Assembly: GCF_003063435.1 (NCBI RefSeq)
Contig: NZ_NESL01000016.1
Location: 1 to 47,912, forward strand
From: Limnohabitans sp. 2KL-1
Lineage (GTDB): Bacteria; Pseudomonadota; Gammaproteobacteria; Burkholderiales; Burkholderiaceae_C
Length of the DNA stretch: 47,912 bases
Direction of reading: 5' to 3'
Shown here: piece after piece, positions 40,964 to 47,718 of the stretch
How the letters are laid out: each line of letters starts with the position of its first letter
Numbering within the stretch: the first letter of the stretch is position 1
Notes under the pieces: model-generated
What the model was told of the DNA's origin: nothing
What the model saw: the letters and a program-made list of their open reading frames with translations, nothing else
Databases searched by the model: none
Made by a program: the position numbers and the translations under genes

Positions 40964-41833
40964 ATGACCGCGCAGGCGACTTGTCGCGACACCGTGTTCG
41001 CCGGTTTGCCCGCTTGTGAGCTGGCTTTGCCGCAAGGTGACCGCCTGGTGGTGGCCTTGCACGGCGCGCATGTGCTGTCTTGGCAAACCAGTGGGCGTGA
41101 GCGCCTGTACCTGAGCCCGACCAGCGTGATGGACGGGCAGGGGGCCATTCGCGGCGGTGTGCCGGTGTGCTTTCCGCAGTTTAACCAGCGCGGTCCGATG
41201 GCCGACCGTTTGCCCAAACATGGCTTTGCCCGCAACGTGGCCTGGCAGGCCGATGCGCCGGTGTTGTCCGCACAAGCGGCCAGCCTGACGCTGTGCCTGA
41301 CCGACAACGCCCAGACCCGCAGCTGGTGGCCACAGGCTTTTGAAGCGCAGTTGCAGATCGATTTGACGCCCGGCGATTTGCGCCTTAGCCTGCGCGTGCA
41401 CAACACCGACACGCAGCCGCTGGCGTTTTCAGGCGCGCTGCACACTTATTTCGCCGTGCCCGATGTGACCCAGGCCACCCTGCAAGGGATGGGCGGGCTG
41501 GCCGAATGGGATTCATTGACCGACACCCACGCACAAGCCCCCGACACGCTTCGCTTTGCCGCCGAATTTGACCGGGTTTATGCCGCCGATGCCCACACCC
41601 CCCGGCAGCCCATGACGCTGAACCAGAGCCTGCGCATCAGCCAAAGCCCCAGCTGGGCCAACACCGTGGTCTGGAACCCCGCACAAGACCTGTGCAAGCG
41701 CCTGACCGACATGCCCGACGACGGCTGGCGGCACATGCTGTGCGTCGAAGCCGCGCAAGTCTATGACCCCATCACCTTGCCCGTGGGCGGGCGGTGGGAA
41801 GGCTGGCAGCGCTTGCAGGCGCTGGACCACTGA
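40964..41833 (+). CDS. D-hexose-6-phosphate mutarotase-like protein (aldose 1-epimerase family)
   Basis: A 289-residue protein of the YeaD group. The sugar-phosphate features are ALHGAHVLSWQ, RERLYLSPTSVMDGQGAIRG, GVPVCFPQFNQRG, LPKHGFARNVAWQ and ALHTYFAVPDVTQ, with a catalytic-type Glu in LCVEAAQVYDPITLPVGG. Known relatives interconvert anomers of hexose-6-phosphates. I start at the ATG after the hisA stop; the longer frame reads into hisA. It lies inside the histidine gene row between hisA and hisF, 20 bases before hisF. A role in histidine synthesis is not known. Confidence 0.88.
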   Translation: MTAQATCRDTVFAGLPACELALPQGDRLVVALHGAHVLSWQTSGRERLYLSPTSVMDGQGAIRGGVPVCFPQFNQRGPMADRLPKHGFARNVAWQADAPVLSAQAASLTLCLTDNAQTRSWWPQAFEAQLQIDLTPGDLRLSLRVHNTDTQPLAFSGALHTYFAVPDVTQATLQGMGGLAEWDSLTDTHAQAPDTLRFAAEFDRVYAADAHTPRQPMTLNQSLRISQSPSWANTVVWNPAQDLCKRLTDMPDDGWRHMLCVEAAQVYDPITLPVGGRWEGWQRLQALDH

Positions 41834-41853
41834 GATAAGAAAAGAGAACCTCC

Positions 41854-42654
41854 ATGCTCGCCAAACGCATCATTCCTTGCCTTGACGTGACCGGCGGTCG
41901 CGTGGTCAAAGGCGTCAACTTTGTCGAACTGCGTGACGCGGGCGACCCGGTCGAAATCGCGGCCCGCTACAACGAGCAAGGCGCAGACGAACTCACCTTC
42001 CTCGACATCACCGCCACCAGCGACGGGCGCGACGTGATCCTGCACATCATCGAGGCCGTGGCTTCGCAAGTGTTCATTCCGCTCACCGTAGGCGGTGGTG
42101 TGCGCACCGTGGAAGACGTGCGCCGCTTGCTCAATGCCGGGGCCGACAAAACCAGCTTCAACTCGGCCGCCATTGCCAACCCGCAAGTCATCCGCGAAGC
42201 CTCTGCCAAATACGGTGCGCAATGCATCGTGGTGGCCATCGACGCCAAACGCCGCACCGCCGAAGACGAGCAGCGCATCGGCACCCACGGTCTGCCCATG
42301 GGCCCGGGCTGGGATGTGTACAGCCACGGTGGCCGCAAAAACGTGGGCCTGGACGCGGTGGCCTGGGCCACCCAAATGGCCGAATACGGCGCGGGCGAAA
42401 TCCTGCTGACCAGCATGGACCGCGACGGCACCAAAAGCGGCTTTGACCTGCAACTGACCCGCGCTGTGAGCGACGCCGTGAGCGTGCCTGTGATCGCATC
42501 GGGTGGCGTGGGCAACCTCGACCACCTGGCCGACGGCGTGAGCATCGGCGGGGCGGACGCGGTGCTGGCGGCGAGCATTTTTCACTACGGTGAATACACG
42601 GTGAAGCAAGCTAAAGCTCGGATGCGCGAGCGGGGCATTCCTGTGCGTTTGTGA
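41854..42654 (+). CDS. hisF: Imidazole glycerol phosphate synthase, cyclase subunit
   Basis: HisF, 266 residues, is a TIM-barrel cyclase. Asp11 in [19 protein letters not shown] and the Asp in [16 protein letters not shown] are the catalytic pair. [31 protein letters not shown] and [15 protein letters not shown] are conserved. GAGAACC lies just before the ATG. It is the last his gene here: hisI and hisE, which in many relatives come next, are absent and the broken integron begins directly after. Confidence 0.97.
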   Translation: MLAKRIIPCLDVTGGRVVKGVNFVELRDAGDPVEIAARYNEQGADELTFLDITATSDGRDVILHIIEAVASQVFIPLTVGGGVRTVEDVRRLLNAGADKTSFNSAAIANPQVIREASAKYGAQCIVVAIDAKRRTAEDEQRIGTHGLPMGPGWDVYSHGGRKNVGLDAVAWATQMAEYGAGEILLTSMDRDGTKSGFDLQLTRAVSDAVSVPVIASGGVGNLDHLADGVSIGGADAVLAASIFHYGEYTVKQAKARMRERGIPVRL

Positions 42655-42891
42655 GGACTGCTAAGGCTTGATGCAGTGAATTCAAAGGGCTGGCGATGCC
42701 ACCCGCCAGCAGCGCGGCCATTCCCTTCATTTGTGCCAGCAGGTTAACCACTTCGTCTTCCGTCAGTACAGTACTGAACCCTTGGTTGTGAGTGCAGGTC
42801 GATACCCTGCGCTCATTGGCCAGTATGAACAAAAACGCTTCCAAATCGCCCACACCCATCTCGCGTGGGTGACGCATGCCACTGGACTGAA

Positions 42892-44531
42892 CCTATTTCC
42901 GGCAGTTGACAGTGCGTAAATCGGCGCAAAGCTAGACTCGGAGCCAGTTTCAACGGACTTAGCGAGGTCACCAAATGGGTGAAGCAAAAAGGCGGCAGCT
43001 TGCGCTTCAAGCGCAGGCCCTGGAGGCGATGGCGGTGGACACCCCGGGGGGGGCGAATTCACGTGCATTGGGACCACGGTGCCAGCGCCACGCCCAATGC
43101 ACAACTGGCGTTCTTCGCCGAGTTTTTGACCACCACGGGCGTGTACGACTCCTGGCTCGATAGCTGCCCATTAAGTTACACCAGCCCCAACGCCCCAAGC
43201 AAACGGGATGTGCTGGGTACATGGCTACTGGCGATACTGGCAGGCCATAACCGCTACGCCCACATTACCGCTTTGCGAGGCGATGCGGTGAGTGCGCAGA
43301 TTCTGGGGATGAAGAAAATCATCAGTGAAGACGCGCTGCGCCGCTCGCTCTCGCGCATGAGCGCCCAGCAAAGCCAAGAGTGGCTTGGGCCCCAGCTCAT
43401 GGGCAGCGTGCAAGCTGCATTGAGCACCCCGTGGATACTGGACATCGACACCACCATCAAACCGCTGTATGGCAAACAAAGCGGCGCACAGGTCAGCTAC
43501 AACCCCCATAAACCCGGGCGCCCCAGCCACGCGCTGCACACGTACTGGGTTGGCAGCCTGCGCTTGGTGCTGGACGTTGTGGTCTCACCCGGCAAGGAGC
43601 ACAGCGCGGCCAAAGCGCGACCGGGTCTCATCGGCGTGCTGGACAAACTCACGCCCGAGCAGCGCCCTGCCTTGGTCCGAGGAGACTGCGGCTTTGGCAA
43701 CGAGCCTTTTATCGCTGAGTTGGAGGATCGCGCCCAGCCCTACCTGTTCAAGCTGCGCCAAAGCGTAGGGGTCAAGAAGTTGTTGACACGCCAGTTCGCG
43801 CGTGACGACTGGAGTACGCCCGGCCCCAGCGACCAAGGTTGGAGCGCGGTCGAAGACACCCTCAAACTCTCGGGCTGGTACAAATCGCGTCGGGTCGTTG
43901 TCTTGCGTCGCGCCGTCAAAACGGATTTGGCACTGAGTCGCAAGGCCAAGAATGAGCCAGGCGAGCAGATCGAGTTGCTGATGCCAGACAAGGGCGTGCA
44001 GGCTTGGGAGTACGCGGTGCTGGTGACCAACAGCGCCTACGCGCTGGACGCCTTGGGTCAACTCTACCGTGACCGTGCCGACTGCGAGAACGGGTTTGAC
44101 GAGCTGAAGAATCAGTGGGGATGGGGAGGCTTTACGACCCAGGACATTGAGCGCTGCCAGAGCAGCGCGCGCGCTGTTGCATTGGTCTACAACTGGTGGA
44201 GCTGGTACTGCAGGGCGGCCAAGCCGGGGGCACGAATGGAGGCCATCACCAGCCGAGCGTTATTGCTGGCCGGTGTGGGCCGGGCGGTCAAACATGCGGG
44301 ACAGACCACGCTGTATCTGACGCCCATGCATGGGGCCAAGGGCAAGCTGCTGGCGTTGATCGCCAATATCCGAGCGGCATTGGGTCATGTCAGGGCTGTT
44401 GCGGAGCAGTTGCCGAGGACAGAGCGTTGGAAGACGTTCTTGGACTATGTTGTGGCGCGAATCACGCTACATGCGCCTGCGGGGTTACCGCCAAATCAGC
44501 TCATGGCGGTGGGGTAACTGCCGGATTTAGG
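42892..44531 (+). mobile_element. IS1380-like insertion sequence inside intI
   Basis: The element is 1640 bases long. The ends are CCTATTTCCGGCAGTTGAC at 42892-42910 and, inverted, CCTAAATCCGGCAGTTACC at 44531-44513, sharing a perfect TCCGGCAGTT core. Both flanks carry the 5-base duplication CTGAA (42887-42891 and 44532-44536). Length, end sequence and transposase fit the IS1380 family, though IS4 is a possible alternative. The precise duplication shows a simple insertion into the integrase gene. Confidence 0.85.
42979..44517 (+). CDS. IS1380-like DDE transposase
   Basis: A 512-residue transposase with an RNase H-like DDE core. The first Asp is in WILDIDTTIKPLYGKQ, the second in VRGDCGFGNEPF, and the Glu in the Y-R-E-K signature YRDRADCENGFDELK. 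YNPHKPGRPSHALHTYW is typical of the family. The frame opens at GTG 42979. An ATG four bases upstream opens a different frame (MGEAKRRQ) that resembles the N terminus I recall for relatives, so a frameshift near 43050, where there is a G8 run, is possible. The core appears intact. Confidence 0.85.
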   Translation: MKQKGGSLRFKRRPWRRWRWTPRGGRIHVHWDHGASATPNAQLAFFAEFLTTTGVYDSWLDSCPLSYTSPNAPSKRDVLGTWLLAILAGHNRYAHITALRGDAVSAQILGMKKIISEDALRRSLSRMSAQQSQEWLGPQLMGSVQAALSTPWILDIDTTIKPLYGKQSGAQVSYNPHKPGRPSHALHTYWVGSLRLVLDVVVSPGKEHSAAKARPGLIGVLDKLTPEQRPALVRGDCGFGNEPFIAELEDRAQPYLFKLRQSVGVKKLLTRQFARDDWSTPGPSDQGWSAVEDTLKLSGWYKSRRVVVLRRAVKTDLALSRKAKNEPGEQIELLMPDKGVQAWEYAVLVTNSAYALDALGQLYRDRADCENGFDELKNQWGWGGFTTQDIERCQSSARAVALVYNWWSWYCRAAKPGARMEAITSRALLLAGVGRAVKHAGQTTLYLTPMHGAKGKLLALIANIRAALGHVRAVAEQLPRTERWKTFLDYVVARITLHAPAGLPPNQLMAVG

Positions 44532-44675
44532 CTGAATAGCACTCCGGTGAATGGAAAAAAGAATTCAATAGATGTAATTTTTATCGGTTTTGAGACTATA
44601 GTGGAGAGACTTGACCCGCTCACGCATCTGATCAAGCAAGCGGGTGGACTGCAAGGAAGGGGCACCGGGTTTCAT

Positions 44676-44814
44676 GGCAAATTTATAACTGTATGAAACC
44701 AAGTTCATGAAAATGTAAATTATAAATTAATCGTATTGCATTTTTTAATATAAAAGATTTATATACTGTGCCCGGATGTATCTACTGGGTTCTGCGGTTT
44801 ACATTACGTTAAGC
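44676..44814 (+). other. attI-like region of the integron with core GTTAAGC
   Basis: This AT-rich stretch lies between the intI start and the first cassette, where attI and the cassette promoter belong. GTTAAGC at 44808-44814 fits the recombination core GTTRRRY and marks the left border of the cassette. TATACT (44762-44767) could be a -10 box for the cassette promoter, and TTGCAT (44736-44741) a -35 box, but the spacing of 20 is too long. No complete LexA box is seen; CTGT at 44690 is only a half site. The site might instead be the remnant of an attC. Confidence 0.55.
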
Positions 44815-44867
44815 ATCGTTCCGCACCACATGCAGCAACGCTCGTACATTGCAAAGAAGGGAGAAAT

Positions 44868-45320
44868 ATGCAGGATAAAAACATACCAAAGCAATCGGAA
44901 GAGAGTTGGCAAACCCACGCAAAGCGAATTTATGGTTTGGCGGCCTCCGGGTTGACCCGCGTACAACGAACTGCGGAGGAGCTGCAGCGCAGCGCAGGCG
45001 AATCGATGACGGAAGCAAGCGATAAGGCCTGTGAGCTTCTACGTAGAGCGGATGCCAAGACCGATGAGATAACCGAGCAACTTGATATTGCTGCTAAAGC
45101 TACTCGGGTGGTGGCCACGGTTGCCGCCGCCGGTGCAGTTGTCGCAGCTCCAACCGGACTAACCGCGCTTGGTGTCACAGTAGGTTTGGTTTCCGCACCG
45201 GCAATTGTCACGGCCGCCCCCGTCTTGTTGGGTGTTGCAGCGGGTGCAGCCTCTATTTCGGCGGGTGCCTCGTTGTACAAGAAATACCGTTCGCCCAAAG
45301 TCGCCAAAGACGAGGCTTAA
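44868..45320 (+). CDS. Cassette-encoded small membrane-associated protein, unknown function
   Basis: A 150-residue protein that I do not recognise. The first 80 residues are charged and helical (LTRVQRTAEELQRSAGESM, KACELLRRADAKTDEITEQL). Two Ala/Val/Gly-rich hydrophobic stretches follow (about 84-110 and 112-135), and the C terminus is basic (LYKKYRSPKVAKDEA). That layout suggests a helical stalk plus a membrane hairpin, somewhat like DUF883 or holin-type proteins, but without their motifs. GGGAG lies about seven bases before the ATG. The TAA stop is part of the attC. Confidence 0.75.
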   Translation: MQDKNIPKQSEESWQTHAKRIYGLAASGLTRVQRTAEELQRSAGESMTEASDKACELLRRADAKTDEITEQLDIAAKATRVVATVAAAGAVVAAPTGLTALGVTVGLVSAPAIVTAAPVLLGVAAGAASISAGASLYKKYRSPKVAKDEA

Positions 45321-45382
45321 CGATTCATTCAACCGGAGCAGTGGGGCATGCCCCACTGCTCCGGTTAACTCTAACGTTAGGC
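45315..45382 (+). repeat. attC recombination site (59-base element)
   Basis: The site is 68 bases. The inverse core GCTTAAC (45315-45321) fits RYYYAAC, and the core GTTAGGC (45376-45382) fits GTTRRRY; the two pair at six of seven positions. Inside, ATTCAACCGG pairs with CCGGTTAACT with unpaired bases, as L boxes do. The centre is a perfect 32-base palindrome (45333-45364), CCGGAGCAGTGGGGCA and its complement. The stop codon of the cassette gene lies in the inverse core. All of this is the standard folded bottom-strand attC plan. Confidence 0.9.
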
Positions 45383-45390
45383 CTTTCAAT

Positions 45391-45831
45391 ATGAAAAACT
45401 TGATGTATAAATTTCGCATTTCACGATACGCAAAAAACACGTTTATATTTGCGACTCTTCCGATCCTATTGTCCTTAATAACGGCGTGTGGCAACTCAAA
45501 TTGGACGCGGGTAGCAACTGAATCTAGCGGAACTTTGTATGTTGACCACTCAAAGACTGAGAAGGCTGGCACCAGAACAACCGTCACGCACATGCTCGAC
45601 CTTTCATCGCCAAGAACCATCGGCGTAGTCAGTAAATTCACATATCTATCATCTATATCAATAGAGCAATACGATTGTGCTGAACACAAGTCGCGTTCAC
45701 TGAAAATGGATTTTTTTGATGGTTCTATGGGGCAGGGCTCCAATGTGAATTCAGTCCGCCCAGACTTTTGGCTACCTCGTAACCGCAACTTGGGTTCCAT
45801 AGAGGAATTGTGGAAGATCGCTTGTCGATAA
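45391..45831 (+). CDS. Surface-adhesin E-like lipoprotein, probable cassette 2 gene
   Basis: A 146-residue protein. The signal peptide ends in the lipobox LITACG, so it is a probable lipoprotein. The mature part begins WTRVATESSGTLYVDHS and continues with a beta-rich domain having YDCAEHKSRSL and a C-terminal Cys (WKIACR). W-x-V near the start, a YDC pair and a terminal Cys are typical of the adhesin-E-like family (PF16747) of small surface proteins. The ATG lies only eight bases after the attC core, as in cassettes. I see no attC after the gene, so either this is the last cassette with a lost site or it is flanking DNA. It is AT-rich compared with the core genes. Confidence 0.75.
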   Translation: MKNLMYKFRISRYAKNTFIFATLPILLSLITACGNSNWTRVATESSGTLYVDHSKTEKAGTRTTVTHMLDLSSPRTIGVVSKFTYLSSISIEQYDCAEHKSRSLKMDFFDGSMGQGSNVNSVRPDFWLPRNRNLGSIEELWKIACR

Positions 45832-45962
45832 TGTCGGGTTAATTAAAGATTGTCTGGTACTTATCGTCCCTGCAGGCCGCAGAAGCCACAGTTGGCTGCC
45901 ACGCCGCCGAAATTCGATTCCTTCAACACGTCCTACAGCGAACATCTCGGAAAGATTATCTA
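45832..45962. other. Intergenic region without a recognisable attC
   Basis: No gene and no paired RYYYAAC/GTTRRRY sequences are found. GGAAAG near 45950 is the likely ribosome site of the next gene. Confidence 0.4.
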
Positions 45963-46712
45963 ATGAAGTCAGTGTCCAAAATTTTGATTGTGATCGGCTG
46001 TTTCGCGATCCTCTATGCCATTTTTATGGATACGACAGTTTCATCTGGCTATGGCCGCATCCACAATCTTGGACTTCAGGCAGATCGGCAGCTATTTCTG
46101 ATCCTAGGATGCTTCATGGCGTTTGCTGGCGTCGTTCTCATTGCCGTACTAAAGTTAAAGCAAACGCCGGATCAGGAGGCTGCAGAAGTCGCTGCAAGGC
46201 GTGCCGTAATATCCACCGCCAAGCAAGCCGCCGTAAGCGCTGCACAGCAGCTTACCGAATCAACCGCAGTACGCAAAAGTGGCCGCCTTCTCTCGACAAT
46301 TCGATTGAACCCGCGCAAAGCAATTTCGGATAATCTTGCAGGCAGGTTGGCGATTGCTGGGTTTGTTGCAATCTGCGCAGTGCCCGTCAGTAGCATTCTC
46401 TTATTTTGGTGGGTGCTTCCAATTGTGGCGCTGCTCTACTCAATAGCGGATCGCCCCGCCATAGACGTAATGAGATCGCTGCTTCACGTTAACTTGGCTT
46501 GCACGTTACTCATTGCACTGCTATTCACATTAATTATGCTGGAGATGGAAGGCTGGCGATCCGAGGCGATCGCAAGCGACAGCCCTATCGGAGTAGCAAT
46601 CCACTTTGTTCCGACTGCCATTGCACTTATTGGTACTGGAATTTCGTTAGTATGCCTGTACTATTTGCGTCGAAAACCAGCAAGTCCTGAACTTGGCGGT
46701 CATCAAATCTGA
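45963..46712 (+). CDS. Membrane protein of unknown function
   Basis: A 249-residue protein with two N-terminal membrane segments (KILIVIGCFAILYAIFM and LFLILGCFMAFAGVVLIAV) around a short loop MDTTVSSGYGRIHNLGLQ. Next comes an Ala-rich polar helix (about 75-105, RRAVISTAKQAAVSAAQQL), then four more hydrophobic segments. The loop is reminiscent of small uncharacterised membrane proteins with MD-T-V-S-GYG-N-GL wording. No enzyme motif is visible. The gene may be part of the accessory region acquired with the integron, or a cassette without its attC. Confidence 0.7.
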   Translation: MKSVSKILIVIGCFAILYAIFMDTTVSSGYGRIHNLGLQADRQLFLILGCFMAFAGVVLIAVLKLKQTPDQEAAEVAARRAVISTAKQAAVSAAQQLTESTAVRKSGRLLSTIRLNPRKAISDNLAGRLAIAGFVAICAVPVSSILLFWWVLPIVALLYSIADRPAIDVMRSLLHVNLACTLLIALLFTLIMLEMEGWRSEAIASDSPIGVAIHFVPTAIALIGTGISLVCLYYLRRKPASPELGGHQI

Positions 46713-46846
46713 AACATCGCATGACCTGTTGAGAGGCCACGGTTACGAAGTCGTCATCCACAGCATTTCAAAAAAATACTTAAAACTTATCCGTAAATAG
46801 TAAAATACTGCCCTGAGCCTTAGTTGACGCGGCGCAAGGCAAGACG

Positions 46847-47338
46847 ATGGTCACAAAGAAGCGTGTGGACTCATGGGTAGTGACTGATGATTTTTGGCAG
46901 AGGGTGGAGCCGCTGATTCCTGTACGTGAGCGCTCTGCTGATAAAGAGTATGCGCGCAAGCCTGGCGCTGGTCGCCCACCCAAGCCTGCGCGACAAGTGT
47001 TCGAGGCAGTCGTGTATGTGCTGCGAACGGGTTGCCAATGGAAGGCCTTGCCCAAGGAGCGATTCGGCAGTGCCAGCGCGGTCCACAAGCGATTTCTCGA
47101 ATGGGAGAAAGCTGGCGTATTCGAGGCGATCTGGAAAGCCGGACTTGCTGAGTATGACCAAATGGAAGGCATCGCGTGGCGCTGGCAGAGCATAGACGGA
47201 GCCATGTTCAAGGCGCCTTTGGCGCAAGAAGCGGTCGGCCGCAATCCGACAGATCGGGGAAAAAAAAGGGAGCAAGCGACACCTTCTGGTGGACGGACGT
47301 GGCGTCCCGTTGTCGCTCGTCGTGACCGGGGCCAATGA
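46847..47338 (+). CDS. IS5/IS427 transposase, upstream frame (OrfA)
   Basis: This frame gives the N-terminal helix-turn-helix part (VTDDFWQRVEPLIPV, AGRPPKPARQVFEAVVYVLR, TGCQWKALPKERFGSASAVH) and the first catalytic Asp (WQSIDGAMFKAPLA). The sensible protein ends near GRNPTDRGKK at an A8 tract (47260-47267 region); the residues after it are out of frame. The full enzyme needs a shift into the next frame. Confidence 0.85.
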   Translation: MVTKKRVDSWVVTDDFWQRVEPLIPVRERSADKEYARKPGAGRPPKPARQVFEAVVYVLRTGCQWKALPKERFGSASAVHKRFLEWEKAGVFEAIWKAGLAEYDQMEGIAWRWQSIDGAMFKAPLAQEAVGRNPTDRGKKREQATPSGGRTWRPVVARRDRGQ

Positions 47339-47714
47339 GCACGACGTCACCCAGATCAGTGCAGTGCTTGAGTCCATTATGGTCAAGCGCAAGACGCCGC
47401 CACACAGGCGCAACAAGCATCTGTGCGCCGACGCGGGCTATCGAGGAAAGCCGGCGATGAAAATCATCTTGAGCCATGGCTATATTGCGCACGTCGTCGA
47501 CCGAGGTAAGGAGGCGGATGCCAAACGACTCACCCCAGAGAAGAAGGCTCGGCGCTGGGTGGTCGAGGTTTGCCATAGCTGGTTCAACCGCTTCCGCAAA
47601 TTGCTCGTGAGGTACGAAAAGCTTGAGCGCAGTTTCCTCGCACTCAACCACCTAGCCGCCGCCATCATCGCGTTCCGCAAAGTTTCTCTACGCGTCAATA
47701 TTATTTACGGATAA
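47289..47714 (+). CDS. IS5/IS427 transposase, downstream frame (OrfB)
   Basis: This frame continues the transposase with the wording HLLVDGRGVPLSLVVTGANE before and after its ATG. It holds the second Asp-containing region (NEHDVTQISAVL) and the catalytic Glu region RRWVVEVCHSWFNRFRKLL. Relative to OrfA it lies in the +1 frame. The fused product, by ribosomal or transcriptional slippage on A8, would be a full DDE transposase; the alternative is an inactivating frameshift. Confidence 0.85.
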   Translation: MDGRGVPLSLVVTGANEHDVTQISAVLESIMVKRKTPPHRRNKHLCADAGYRGKPAMKIILSHGYIAHVVDRGKEADAKRLTPEKKARRWVVEVCHSWFNRFRKLLVRYEKLERSFLALNHLAAAIIAFRKVSLRVNIIYG

Positions 47715-47718
47715 GTTC

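Larger units (their letters stand above)
42695..44675 (-). pseudogene. intI: Integron integrase (intI), broken by an IS element, a stop and deletions
   Basis: I rebuilt it by removing 42892-44531 and one CTGAA copy. Reading minus from ATG 44675 gives the N-terminal start of integron integrases: STRLLDQMRERVKSLHYSLK, then TDKNYIY and a TGA where tryptophan is expected. After it the frame runs to AIQSSGMRHPREMGVGDLEA, FLFILANERRVSTCTHNQ, and then jumps to TVLTEDEVVNLLAQMKG. The segment normally between NQ and VLTEDEV is deleted (about 35 residues). Everything after LLAGGI, including all catalytic Arg/His/Tyr residues, is gone; only 40 bases separate it from hisF. RLLDQ..R....HYSL and RHPREMG are strong marks of IntI and close relatives; the adjoining attC supports IntI over another tyrosine recombinase. 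Confidence 0.85.
44815..45382 (+). mobile_element. Integron gene cassette 1
   Basis: The unit runs from just after the GTTAAGC core to the GTTAGGC core of the attC and holds one gene of 150 codons whose stop codon lies within the attC. One gene with a tightly attached attC in the same orientation is the definition of a gene cassette. Its base composition is poorer in GC than the his genes. Confidence 0.75.
46783..47718 (+). mobile_element. IS5-family (IS427-type) insertion sequence
   Basis: The element is 936 bases. The ends carry a perfect 16-base inverted repeat, AACTTATCCGTAAATA at 46784-46799 and its complement at 47702-47717. TTA flanks both sides (46780-46782 and 47719-47721), matching the TNA target duplication known for the IS427 group. 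It encodes a two-frame transposase. Confidence 0.82.

Noticed and set aside
39310..41445. A 711-codon minus-strand open frame opposite hisH, hisA and the mutarotase gene
   Set aside because: The plus-strand genes are certain and the antisense translation has no recognisable domain.
42975..43163. Separate small gene starting MGEAKRRQ
   Set aside because: It lies inside the IS and probably represents the original transposase start in a shifted frame, not an independent gene.
44808..44814. GTTAAGC as the end of a second complete attC
   Set aside because: No RYYYAAC partner with paired arms is found upstream within a normal attC length; attI position is more likely.
45832..46782. Further attC sites after the second cassette-like gene or the membrane protein gene
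   Set aside because: GTTAATT, GTTGGCT and GTTGAGA were examined; none fits the core consensus with a paired inverse core.
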